Source: an uncultured Prevotella sp. (lineage in GTDB: Bacteria; Bacteroidota; Bacteroidia; Bacteroidales; Bacteroidaceae). Taken from it: a DNA stretch of 44,017 nucleotides. Under the pieces are notes generated by a model, which ran no database searches, was not told the DNA's origin, and saw only the letters and a list, made by a program, of their open reading frames with translations. Shown piece by piece: positions 17,804 through 28,400 of this stretch. The first letter of the stretch is position 1; each line of letters begins with the position of its first letter. Both the position numbers and the translations under genes were made by a program. The stretch lies in the NCBI GenBank assembly GCA_934190685.1, contig CAKPTK010000003.1, positions 1 to 44,017 on the forward strand, given 5' to 3'.

Positions 17804-20800
17804 CTATTTCTTCAGCACTTTTCCCTTGCCCTGGATGATGTAGACACCTGGGAGGGACGGAGTGTCCACTTGCTCGCCCTTGAGGTTGTAGACGGCGGCG
17901 GGTCGGGTGGTCACCTGATAGTGCAAGCCCTGGACGGGGGTGCTGCCGTCGGAGAAGTTGAAGCGGATGGCATTGGTGCCGGCAGACAAGCCCAACTGCA
18001 CGTTCTCGCCCACCATGTCCTTGGGCAACCAGGCGCGGTATGGGGCAAGTGTAGATCCAGAGTATTTGTAGAAGCCAAGTCCCCACGTTTTGTTGGCAAG
18101 CACATAGCCGTTGTTGTTGACGGACGATATGGGATCCTTGGTCGGGTTGCCAACAAGAATGGTGGGTTTCTCGGGGTCGCTCTGACGCGAAGTGGGACGG
18201 AACGCATGGATGCCCACAGGACCATAGACTATGTAGCCCTTTTCACTCTCCATGACGTTTACTGGTGTGAGCGTCATGGTGTAGTCGAGCACCTTGTCTT
18301 CGGCAGTCTGTTTGCCATGGGCTGTGGCAGCATACACCGTCACCTCTTCGGGCACACGGGCGTTGAAGGGCAGACAGATGGTGCTCCATCCGTATGCCAC
18401 GCCGTCAACTGTCAAGTCTCCCGTCTGCTTGAGGTCAAGTTCATAAGGGTCAGAGAGCATGTAGCGCACTGTCTTGGTTGCAGCACCAAGACCGCCTCGC
18501 TGGTTGGCGGCACGCACGCAATAGTAGCCCGAACCATAGTTCATCAAGGCAATACTGTTGTCCGTGGTGTTGGCTTGATAAACCCACTTGCCCGTAGTCT
18601 CGTCGCGCTTGAAGAGGAAGTAGCAGAGTGCCGGTTCGTATGCGTTCCACTGCAGGATGTCGTCGTCCACCAGAATGTCGTCTTCCCACGTCTCGCTGTT
18701 CACGTCCCTGCCTTCTACAGCCGATGCGGCGTCAATCTGGCGGCAGAGAGAATCAGGCTCGAAAGCGTCAGGTCCACCCAGCACATTGCGCAAGTTGTAA
18801 TTTTGGGCTAATGTCTCATTGAGAATGCAGTCATCGGAACCTGGGGCAGGCGAACAGGAAGCAAGCGTGCGCGTTCCGAGCGATAGAGGAATATTATTAC
18901 CATCCTTGCTTCTATATTCATGGAACCTGATAACCAAGTTTGTACCCATACGGTTCCATCCGTAGGAGCGGGGTTCTGTATACATGGTAGTGTTGAGGAA
19001 CGTGCAGGCTGGCGAGGCTGGAACCTGGTCGTTTGAATCGCCCCACGGACGTGCCAGTGTCCAGTCCTTGCCTTTAAACAGAGTCGGGGTTTCTGTCTCG
19101 GGCTTGATAACACAGTTGTTGAACACATACCCCCAGTCCTGTCCAGGACTGGTGGAAGGAGCCGCAATGTTGTTGCCCGAACGGTCACGAATCACGATGT
19201 TGCACTTTTCAAACCAGATATTTCCGTCGCCGCAAATCCAGTCTACCACACCATACAAGTCGCTATTTTCAAGATATCCCCGTGAATCAGAACTTTGGTT
19301 GTTGGAATAATAGGTATCCTGCCAACTCTTGAGTGCCACCTTTTTCAGAATAGACCTTTTACTCTTGTCCTGGAAAGCGACGGCACGTCCCGCACCGCCA
19401 CTGGCCTGTCCGGACATAGCCCCCCAATAGTTGAACCGATTCTCAAGCGTAAGGTCTTGGGCATAGAAGTCGGTAGCCGCCCCATCGGCAAGAATGGTTG
19501 CCGTATAGGAAATGCCCTCCACCACAGGATGGTTATAGACGATGGTACCATCCTTACTCTGCCCGATGATAGAGATGTTGGGCTTGGCAATCTTGGTCAA
19601 CCCGTTGTTCTTGCCTCCCATACTGACAGAGGCTCCCTTTTCATCGGATGCCACTACCCCATTGGCAAGTGTGGTGTTGCCCGTAAGCTGATATACCCCG
19701 TCAGGCACGAAGATAAAGTAGCGGTGATTGTTCTCCTTGGTGTTTCCATTAGCGGCCGCAATAGCCTCATCAATGGTGCCGTCCTTGCCCACTACGAAAT
19801 CGAACGGATGGTGATGATATCTGTCAGTTCCTTCCGTGATGTTCAGCGTGAGTTTAAGCGTCTGCTGGCACGTCATTCCATAGATGTCTTTGAATATATT
19901 CTGCTCGGGAGTAATCAGATATTCCAATTTGGAGCCGGCAGGCTGGTCCCAATACTTGAAATCCAAGGTCTTGCCCACCATCGCTTCATACTTACCAGAA
20001 GCATCCTGAATGGTAGTCTCGTCCATGGTCCTGTCGAATACCACTTGAATCAGTCCACTTCTCGGCACATCATTGATGACATTCTCTGGCGAGGTGTACT
20101 CGACACCATTGACCACAACCTTCACAAATTTCGGAGGAGTGTCGGGAGCTGTGAAATTAAAATGTATAGGATATGTTTCCACCGTGATACCTGCCTTGGT
20201 TTTCACCGTTGCCAGACACTCTCTTGTAAGCACCGTTGCTTTCGTGACCGTCACCGTACCATTTTCGGTAGCAGTTCCTTCCACAGTCGGAATGGATTCG
20301 TCCGCATTGTTCCATGGAGAAACCGTGAAGCTCACAAAATCCGAAGTCGCCATCTGCCGTGCTATCTCTGCCGCATCAAGAGTTGTTCCGTCACAAGTCA
20401 ACGTTTGGATGGTTGCCTTTGCAGCACTTTGCGGAAGATAGGTCACGCTGAAATTCTGGCTATATATACCGTCAATGAATGTGGCTTTGATTTCCGCTGT
20501 CTCGGCAATACATTCTGCCGAAGCCACAAGTCTGTTGTCCTTGTCATTGACTACTGCCACTTCCTGGTTCTCGATTTTGATTTTTTTACCTTTTTCAGAA
20601 ACGGCTTTCAACACAGCCACACATTGGGGTGTTGCGGGGAAGACAATGACAGAGCCTTTATTAATCTGTATGCGCTCGGGTCTGCTGGCGTCCACATTGT
20701 TGAACTTTCCGCCCTGGGTTCCGTCGAGTTCAATTTTCAAGTCTATGCTTTTGTCGCCCGAAGTTAGTTGAGTGACAAGTATACCCTTTGTCCTTTCATA

Positions 20801-23800
20801 GTTGATGGTGGGCGCATTTTCATTCTTGGTGAAATTCCATGTGGCGGTAGCTTTGGCTGGAAGAGTGAGCAGATTGAAATCGTTGACATTAAACAGCGGG
20901 AACAATCGCATATCGATATTCTTGGCTGTATAAGTCTTGCCGATTTCATAGACATTCTTTTCATCGTCTTCCCAATGTGCCAGCGTGTTTCCTTCATAAT
21001 AGAGCGTCTGGTTGCGCGGTATGACGAATTGGTCGCCAGCCTCCACCCATGTGGCCTCCGGCGGTGTACCCACAGCAAAGTTTCCTGCATTGTAGGTGAT
21101 ATAGTGCGTTGTCTTCTCCTTAAAGACTATCTGCAAGGTGCGGTTGGTTGTAATGTCGAATTCCACCTCATAGTTGGTACGCAGACTATCGTCTACAGCA
21201 TAGGTATCGGCATCTTTCTTGCTGAGAACGAAAACGGTTTTGTTGTCACCCGAAGCCACGCCCCATGTACCGTCATCGTTCTTGCTGACGGGCGACGTGG
21301 TCGACACGTTGTTCAATCCTACCATATTCACCGTTCCGTCATCGTTCACTTTAAGCACGGCGAGCGGATTGCCTTGCTTGTCAGTCTTGTCGGGGTCTAC
21401 AATTTTGTCGAGTTCAAAGCCTTTTTTCCTTTGGAAAGAAAGACGCACACGGTCTCCCTGGAGAAAGGCATGACCACCATCTTCCAACTCATTGAAACTA
21501 TGGCCAGAAGCCGACTCCACTTTTGTCAATACACCACATGCGTCATTGGCACTCTGAACATGCAAGTTCACCATATTGGCCTTGAGTACCGATAATTCCA
21601 TCCACTGGTAGTAGGAATAGTCGTCACCGATGACGACAGGCACACGGCTTTCCGTGCTCTGCGTGGTATGGGTATAGACATAGATTTTGTCGGAGCCAGC
21701 CTTTTCCCGTTCCTCTGCCGTGCGTTTCTCATCGAGCGTGGGCACAGCACCGTCAAAGGTGGTGGTAGTGATGGGGGAATAGGTCAGCAAGGAGATGGTA
21801 GCGCCCACACCCGACGGCACCCAGAACGTGGTGCCGGGACCGAAAGCACACCAGTTGTCCAGATTGTTGTTGCGAATATAGCCTTTCTTGCCTGTGTCGC
21901 AATAGAGGGCAACGTCACGCCTGTGCGACTTTTCCTCACCTTCCTCCAGTACTTCCACATAAGCCTGGGCTGTCCAGAAAGTTTTCTCGCCTGATCCGAT
22001 GTTCACCGTCTGTGCACAGACCTTGCGACGCTGGTTGTTCAAGGTCGGGTCCACGTATTCGTGAACAGAACGGCCGAAATCGTAGCGGATGACCGCATCG
22101 TTACGGCGGTTGACATAAGAGGCAGGATTATCACCGAAGTAAGGTACAAGGACCAGCCGTTCATTGGGCTTTTTGAAGGAATACAGTTGCCCGGGTTCAT
22201 AATAGTTTGAAGCGTCACCTCCTTCTTCCACCCAATACTGCAAGGTTGAGCCTTTTTCGTCTTTGTGGCGGAAGAAAGTGTAGTTGGAGGGTATGGCAAA
22301 CGAGCGCACATTCACCAAGCTTTCAGGAACCATACTTTCTGCTCCCATGAATTCGTCTGAAGCACCATTCACAAGACCATCAGCTATTTTGAACACCACA
22401 GACCCGACATTGCCGAGTGTGAAATGGGCAAAGATGTTACAGTTCTCCGTGCCGACGGTATAAGTATAGGGATTGTTTTCAGACAGTTTTGCAGAACCAT
22501 CTGACCAATAGTCCAGCATATAGTTGGCCACAGCATCGGCAGTCAACTTCACTGGCTCACCTTCAACATACCAACATTCCAACTGTGTGACCTTGTCATC
22601 TTCTATGGTTTCATGATAGAAATTCTCGACCACAGGTGAAAGGGTCACATTCCCGAGTGTCAAGTCTGCCGACTTGACCACTACCTTATGCAGAGTCTTT
22701 CGTTCAAAAACTGCCACAACAGTATTGTTTACTCCTGTGATGGTATAGTCAAAGGTGGAAGCCGTGTTGGCTGTGCCGTTGACCAAGAATTCCTTGAAGT
22801 CATAACCATAGTCGGAAGCAGCCGTAATTGTCACCACATCGCCCACTCTATAGCGGGAACCCGTATTGTCACGTTGTGTGGTTGCCTCGCTTTTCAGTGC
22901 GACCGTCACCTTGCCCGCATTCTCCGCTTTCTCATAGGGAAATGTGTCAGCATCCGCATTCGATATGTCGTTTTTGCAATCCACATTAGGCAACACTGGA
23001 TAGACAACAGTAATGTCGTTATAAAATCCGTATTTGCCACTAATGTTACCCGCCTGGGTTACAATGAGGTTTATGTCCTTGGCATTTCCTTGATAGACGA
23101 ATGTGATGGTTTTCTTGTCATCGGATATTTCCGCATCCTTTGTTTCCAACGTGTAGTTGTTGGCATCGGTGATGGTTAACTTCGCTTCGTCAGAATTGGT
23201 TCCGAATTCAGTATAATAGGAAGTTGCCTTGTTTCTATCATCCACCTTGATTGAGGCATGAACCGTTACAGTCATGCCATACACGGCAGGCAACGTGAAT
23301 TTCGTTCCATCATTAAACTGTGCGCCCTCGGCATTGTTGCTGAAGCCTATAATCTCTGAAGCTATATTGTCAATCTTACCATTTGTGACATCCATCTTCA
23401 AGGTCACGTCATGCTTCTGTTGTTCTATGTCTATTCTCTTGGTATAGGCACAAGTCTTGTTCGGCCATTTACCGGAATCGAACACAGGTGCCTTTCTGTA
23501 GTCGAAAGGCCAAACCACAGTCAACGGGCTGTTGGTATCGGTCAAATCTATGTTGTTTACCACCATTTTGGGCTTGAGTGTAACAGACTGGTTGAAAGCA
23601 TGTTCCTCGCCAGCGTCATAGAGACTGGTACCATCAGTCCACCCCATGAAGGACCATCCATCGCGATAGAACAAGGTATTGTCCGGAAGAGTTGCCTTGC
23701 CGGTCAAAGACTCACAAAGAATGGGGTCAATGGTAGTGGTGCCTTGAATGTTCAGTCCCTTGAAGTCAAAATATACATACACAGGCGCATAATTCATCAA

Positions 23801-25441
23801 GCGTAAACTGTGAAGATAGGAACCTGCGGGCATGTTGATGGTTAGCACGGTGGACTCGCCCCCCTTATAATCAACCCCCTGCACCGTTCCGTCAGCACTG
23901 GCCTTGGCATTGAAACTTCCCCACGGTTTGTCTCCTGCATCGGTGACAGTAATGAGACCTTCACCGCTGGAAGAACATGTCGTGAAATCAAGATGCGCAG
24001 TCTTGGCCACCTTCAATTTGATGGTTCCGCCTTGGCTGAACGTCCATCCATGCTGCACCCCCTGCCATGCGCCACCATCAATACCGATTATCAAGTCGTG
24101 GTCTTCCGGATACCAGTTGTTCTTGGTCATGTCATAGGTATAGTCGGTTCCGTCATCGGCTGTTTCTATAGGAGTCACCTTGGCATAGAGCGAGAGGTCC
24201 ACTGACAGTTCTGTCCCGTCGACAATCTTTGTGGCTGTCTGCCCCATGCCGTCGAACCATCCGCGGAATTTCTCACCCATACCTTGTGTGACCTTTTCCT
24301 CCATCTCCTTGTTGATGGTCAACGGATTGCTTGCATTTATTGTCTCCTTGCCGAGAACAGTCGCACCGTCCACATCATAATAAGTAATGGTTACGTCTTC
24401 CTTGACTTCCACGTTGCCATAGATGTCCAAAGATGTCATAAATGCATAGTTCCCGGACGCTATGTTATAGAACTCAAGTTGCACATGATTTCTATTCACA
24501 TCGACACTGACCTTTTCACCTCTTGTGTTACTTGCCAGTGTATTATAAATGGTTTCCACATTGCCGTCCCCGTCAATAACTCTTAATCCCCAACCTGCTT
24601 TGTTTGCACCAGCGGTGCAAGCCTGGACAAACTCCACCTTGGTGACATTGTCCAGCATAGAGGTACGAACTACCGCATTGTCTTTTTTCTCACCTCGCAT
24701 CCATCCTGCCGTCATCACTGATGTGGTGTAGTCAAATTTTTCTTGAGTTCCATCATTGTCAACAGAGGTCTGCGTCAAGTAAAAACTTAAAGGCTTGCCA
24801 TCAACCGTTTGGAACGGCACGCCATATTGGTCTTCGTTCACCTCTTTTTCTTTATCCGAAGCCGACATATCCTTCCAATCTTGGAAATTGGTGGAATAAA
24901 TACACTTAGTTTCGTATACGGGAGGATATTGGGTCAAGGAAATATAAAACAAATAGGTATTTGAAGCATTGTAACCATCTGGCTTTATAGCTTCAATTTC
25001 CACATACCCCTGATTCACGTCTGCGGTCTTTGCCCTATACGTGGTAACTTCTGCAGAAGCTGGCACGCCACCAATGACACAGTATTTCGAAGGTCTATTT
25101 TTATCCGTAGGTTTGGTCGTTTTAACTTCCACGACATCCTTTGTAGAAACAACAGGAATTCTCAACACCGTGCCGACATTGAATTGTGCCCTTTGCTTGC
25201 TATCACCTTTTAGCTTTCCTTTTTTTGCATCTACCGTCATCTCTATGGATTCGCCCTCATTGGCTGCAAGCGTAGCCACTTTACCTGATATTTCGGATGA
25301 AGGAAAAGATGATGTCTCGAAATTCCATTTAGCCGTAACAGACTTTGTCTCTGCCAACACACTACTGCCCCATCCTACCATGAGGAGCAGGATAAGGGCA
25401 CGGAGTGTGGGAGAGGTCAATATGTTATTCTTTGTTTTCAT
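17804..25441 (-). CDS. Giant secreted protein with pectinesterase-like domain and T9SS-like C-terminus
   Basis: 2545 aa. Signal peptide 1-30 (MKTKNNILTSPTLRALILLLMVGWGSSVLA). Residues about 340-430, 565-625 and 1440-1515 look like InlB/Listeria-Bacteroides-type beta repeats (for example KFRGWFDG and SFMGWTDG). Residues about 1880-2200 form a right-handed beta-helix of the pectinesterase family (CE8): start GTIDEAIAAANG, GRAVAF (2018-2023), QDT (Gln2041, Asp2042), VDWICG (Asp2067) and LARPW (Arg2131, Trp2133). The two catalytic Asp, the Arg and the Trp line up with known enzymes; the first conserved Gln (G-Q-A-V-A) is Arg2019 here. A module with WSTICLPF (about 2350) precedes the C-terminal tail PAAVYNLKGEQV ... 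LPGVYIIQGKGKVLKK, similar to T9SS type A sorting domains. It follows the 5203-aa giant by 27 nt and is last in the operon. Whether it de-esterifies pectin or only binds a glycan is open. Confidence 0.85.
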   Translation of the reverse strand: MKTKNNILTSPTLRALILLLMVGWGSSVLAETKSVTAKWNFETSSFPSSEISGKVATLAANEGESIEMTVDAKKGKLKGDSKQRAQFNVGTVLRIPVVSTKDVVEVKTTKPTDKNRPSKYCVIGGVPASAEVTTYRAKTADVNQGYVEIEAIKPDGYNASNTYLFYISLTQYPPVYETKCIYSTNFQDWKDMSASDKEKEVNEDQYGVPFQTVDGKPLSFYLTQTSVDNDGTQEKFDYTTSVMTAGWMRGEKKDNAVVRTSMLDNVTKVEFVQACTAGANKAGWGLRVIDGDGNVETIYNTLASNTRGEKVSVDVNRNHVQLEFYNIASGNYAFMTSLDIYGNVEVKEDVTITYYDVDGATVLGKETINASNPLTINKEMEEKVTQGMGEKFRGWFDGMGQTATKIVDGTELSVDLSLYAKVTPIETADDGTDYTYDMTKNNWYPEDHDLIIGIDGGAWQGVQHGWTFSQGGTIKLKVAKTAHLDFTTCSSSGEGLITVTDAGDKPWGSFNAKASADGTVQGVDYKGGESTVLTINMPAGSYLHSLRLMNYAPVYVYFDFKGLNIQGTTTIDPILCESLTGKATLPDNTLFYRDGWSFMGWTDGTSLYDAGEEHAFNQSVTLKPKMVVNNIDLTDTNSPLTVVWPFDYRKAPVFDSGKWPNKTCAYTKRIDIEQQKHDVTLKMDVTNGKIDNIASEIIGFSNNAEGAQFNDGTKFTLPAVYGMTVTVHASIKVDDRNKATSYYTEFGTNSDEAKLTITDANNYTLETKDAEISDDKKTITFVYQGNAKDINLIVTQAGNISGKYGFYNDITVVYPVLPNVDCKNDISNADADTFPYEKAENAGKVTVALKSEATTQRDNTGSRYRVGDVVTITAASDYGYDFKEFLVNGTANTASTFDYTITGVNNTVVAVFERKTLHKVVVKSADLTLGNVTLSPVVENFYHETIEDDKVTQLECWYVEGEPVKLTADAVANYMLDYWSDGSAKLSENNPYTYTVGTENCNIFAHFTLGNVGSVVFKIADGLVNGASDEFMGAESMVPESLVNVRSFAIPSNYTFFRHKDEKGSTLQYWVEEGGDASNYYEPGQLYSFKKPNERLVLVPYFGDNPASYVNRRNDAVIRYDFGRSVHEYVDPTLNNQRRKVCAQTVNIGSGEKTFWTAQAYVEVLEEGEEKSHRRDVALYCDTGKKGYIRNNNLDNWCAFGPGTTFWVPSGVGATISLLTYSPITTTTFDGAVPTLDEKRTAEEREKAGSDKIYVYTHTTQSTESRVPVVIGDDYSYYQWMELSVLKANMVNLHVQSANDACGVLTKVESASGHSFNELEDGGHAFLQGDRVRLSFQRKKGFELDKIVDPDKTDKQGNPLAVLKVNDDGTVNMVGLNNVSTTSPVSKNDDGTWGVASGDNKTVFVLSKKDADTYAVDDSLRTNYEVEFDITTNRTLQIVFKEKTTHYITYNAGNFAVGTPPEATWVEAGDQFVIPRNQTLYYEGNTLAHWEDDEKNVYEIGKTYTAKNIDMRLFPLFNVNDFNLLTLPAKATATWNFTKNENAPTINYERTKGILVTQLTSGDKSIDLKIELDGTQGGKFNNVDASRPERIQINKGSVIVFPATPQCVAVLKAVSEKGKKIKIENQEVAVVNDKDNRLVASAECIAETAEIKATFIDGIYSQNFSVTYLPQSAAKATIQTLTCDGTTLDAAEIARQMATSDFVSFTVSPWNNADESIPTVEGTATENGTVTVTKATVLTRECLATVKTKAGITVETYPIHFNFTAPDTPPKFVKVVVNGVEYTSPENVINDVPRSGLIQVVFDRTMDETTIQDASGKYEAMVGKTLDFKYWDQPAGSKLEYLITPEQNIFKDIYGMTCQQTLKLTLNITEGTDRYHHHPFDFVVGKDGTIDEAIAAANGNTKENNHRYFIFVPDGVYQLTGNTTLANGVVASDEKGASVSMGGKNNGLTKIAKPNISIIGQSKDGTIVYNHPVVEGISYTATILADGAATDFYAQDLTLENRFNYWGAMSGQASGGAGRAVAFQDKSKRSILKKVALKSWQDTYYSNNQSSDSRGYLENSDLYGVVDWICGDGNIWFEKCNIVIRDRSGNNIAAPSTSPGQDWGYVFNNCVIKPETETPTLFKGKDWTLARPWGDSNDQVPASPACTFLNTTMYTEPRSYGWNRMGTNLVIRFHEYRSKDGNNIPLSLGTRTLASCSPAPGSDDCILNETLAQNYNLRNVLGGPDAFEPDSLCRQIDAASAVEGRDVNSETWEDDILVDDDILQWNAYEPALCYFLFKRDETTGKWVYQANTTDNSIALMNYGSGYYCVRAANQRGGLGAATKTVRYMLSDPYELDLKQTGDLTVDGVAYGWSTICLPFNARVPEEVTVYAATAHGKQTAEDKVLDYTMTLTPVNVMESEKGYIVYGPVGIHAFRPTSRQSDPEKPTILVGNPTKDPISSVNNNGYVLANKTWGLGFYKYSGSTLAPYRAWLPKDMVGENVQLGLSAGTNAIRFNFSDGSTPVQGLHYQVTTRPAAVYNLKGEQVDTPSLPGVYIIQGKGKVLKK

Positions 25442-25468
25442 ATATCGTAAGTGTTTCTGTTTTTATTA

Positions 25469-28400
25469 TTATCGAACCAGTACCTTGGCTGTGCCGAAGA
25501 TATAGATGCCGGGCTGGAAGCCACTGTAAAGGGAGGTGCCGGGTTGCACATCGAGCACACGGTAGAGTTGTCCGGTCGTGGTGTACACGTTCAGAGACTG
25601 TGCCTGGGTGCTCTCAATGCGAACGCGATGCTGACCTACAGGACGCACCTTGAGATAGTCGCCCACAGAGGTTTCGTCATCGCTGCCCCTCAATGCGGGC
25701 AAGATGCGGTCGGCGTCCTTCTGTTCCGCAATATAAATCACGGAATTCATGCCACGGCTTCTGTTCTGCTGTTCAGCCAATCCCATATAGGTACGGAACG
25801 GCATCACGGTCGCCACCGACGAGGCATCGTCGAAGGCAGTGCCTTTGTCATTCATGCCATAGACAGATCCTGTCTTAACTTCCAAAGCGGCAAAAGTGCC
25901 ACAATGGACGTAACCATCGGCAGTGGTAGCCATGGATGTGGTGACAGGCACCGTGACATCGGTACCGGAAACGTCATGTCCATAGGCATTGAACGTTATG
26001 GTCTGGGCGGCAGCACTGCGGTTGAGGATATTGTTGTAGAACTTGCTCGAGAGGTCGAACTCGTAATACCTTTCACCGGGGAACCGCACCACATAAGGCA
26101 CTCCGGAAGTGAGCCGCGGATAGTCTTCATAGGTGTGCGATGTGGCATAGTATGGATTATCATCCTTGTTGTAGAGCATGTCGCTGTAGGTATTGACAAA
26201 GAACGGCGTGTTGAAGTCGTAGGGAACAACGCTGCTCAAAGCTTTTCCCTCACCATCTACAGGATTGAACAGTCCATCTTCGATACCTGGACGCTGGAAG
26301 GTGGCCTTGGCATCGTTCACAGCCATCAGCCCACGCAACCAGTATTCGTGGTGCAAGGTGTGGATGTTGATGGCGGGATTGTTCTCCTCGTCGTCAGAAG
26401 CTGTGCCATAGAAGTGGGTAATCTCACCATTGATTTGGGCCACCGCCTTCTGCACGGTGAACGGCAGGCAGATGCCTTCCCATGCACCGGTGTTGTCGTT
26501 GGCATAGTTCTGGGGCTGGCGCACATACCAGGCACGATTGCTCACATGGAATGGAATCGGCACACAGAAGTCGTTGTTGTCACAGCGGTCGCCCTCACTG
26601 TTCTTACCGTCGGGCGTGCGCTCCACCAAGTGGAGGTTTGTGGCGGCAAAGCCATCAGCACCTGCCACTACATGATGGCCCTTGATGAACGACTCCTTGG
26701 TGGTCTCGCCATAGCCGAGTGCCTTGTTCACCACATCGTAAGCTTCAGTGTCGTTGTCCTCGTCGGTACTATTGGCGGCGGTGTACACCAGCAAGTTCTG
26801 GCTCACGCCGTCCTTGACGTTGAAGTCGGAGAACGAGGTGGCATTGTCGCCAACCGGCGGATAGAAGATGCCTGTGGCGGTCATGCCAATAGCTTTGGCC
26901 TCATCGTTCTGGCAGGTGAAGTCGATAGCTGTGGTGGTGGGTATGTGAACGTAGGTGTCCATGTTGCTGCCGCTTCGCGTGTAGGCATTATAATGGAAGA
27001 GTCCCAGTTGGGTGTTGCCATAGTAGCCAGCCGTACGGTAGACGCGGTTGGTCATGTAGTCCAGCCTATGGGCATACACCTTGTCGGTATACTGCTGATA
27101 TCCTATCGTGGTGGGATAGTCGGCAGGAGTAGACTGAAGCGACTGTCCCCAGAAGAGGAAGTCGTTCATCCGTGTGGTGGCACCCTCCTGGTGGTTGGCA
27201 TCGAAGAGTGGCTCATAGACTACACGGGTGGTTCCGTCTGCCAGGGTTATGGTGGTGGCACGAGCCTTGTCTACTGTGTGCGACTGGTCGTGACGGGTGG
27301 CAGCCTGCTCATAGTTGGGCAAGTCGCTGTCCTTACCGGTTCGGAGGAAAGTGATGCCGGTCACCCTGCCCGTAATCGAGTCGGAACGATGGGCATACTG
27401 ATAGTCGCCGTTGGCATAGTAGTCATAGAGGTATTGCAGTGCCTGCTTGTCCTCGGATGTCTTGTTGCTATAGCGCGCACGGAGATAGTACTCGTTGAGG
27501 CCGTAAGCCACGCGTCCCAAACGGAAGTCGTCTTTCGTGTAGTGTGTGTCTGCTGTTCCGTCCATGCGATAGACCACAGACTGTGTTGCCTCGTTGTCCG
27601 CCTTGGCATACTCAAAGCAGCAATGATAGTTCTGGATTTTCCCGTCGGTAGCCGTCATGTTGGAGATGCTGCCCGAGGAAAGTCCCAAGTTATAGATGTC
27701 GCCCGACACGGCATTGACAAGGCAATGGTTGCCGGCAAGGCCATGGATGACATGACCATTGCCATGAAGTTTGCCGGCAAAATCGGCAAGCGTCGTACCG
27801 TCATAGTCGGCATTTCCCAACGTGAGATCGTTCTGAAGCACAAACTCGGCATTTGCTCCATAACGTGGCACTTCATAATTCTTGGAGCCCAACTTGACAT
27901 ATTCCTTGCCGTCAATCACCTTGCCGCCCATTCTTCCCGTACCGATAGAGTCGATGAACTGGGTGAAGGCATCGAAGTCGCTCTGGTTGACAATGTAAAT
28001 GCGTGGTGCGGCAAACGGAGTTGGAGTCTTGTCTGACGACTGTGTTCCACCATCGGCAGAACCGGAAGCGTCCAGATACTGCTGATAATCATGAGCTCGG
28101 GCAATAGCCTTTGCCAACTGGAGATTGATGCCGCTGCGTTGTGGATCCATGCGGTGGTAGTTGTGGATGGTGAGCGTGTCGCCGTCTGTCATCTCCACCG
28201 GGAAGATTCGGGTAAGACCGTTCATGGTCACACCGAGCTGCACGGCATATCCGTTCATATAGTAGTAGGCTGGTATATCGAGATAGTCTTCTGTTTGGTC
28301 ATAATGACAACCCTCGAAAACGCCTGTGCCAGCGGTATCTCCCTGCTTGTAGGTGTCGTAGCCATTAGCCGTGGTTTCGGTTTGCCAATCGGTTTTGTCT

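Noticed and set aside
25451..28036. Long plus-strand open frame (861 codons) inside the 5203-aa gene, and many similar antisense frames over both giants
   Set aside because: It is the complement of a well-supported coding frame, rich in His/Val/Gly from antisense codon bias, has no recognisable domain, and has no promoter or signal.
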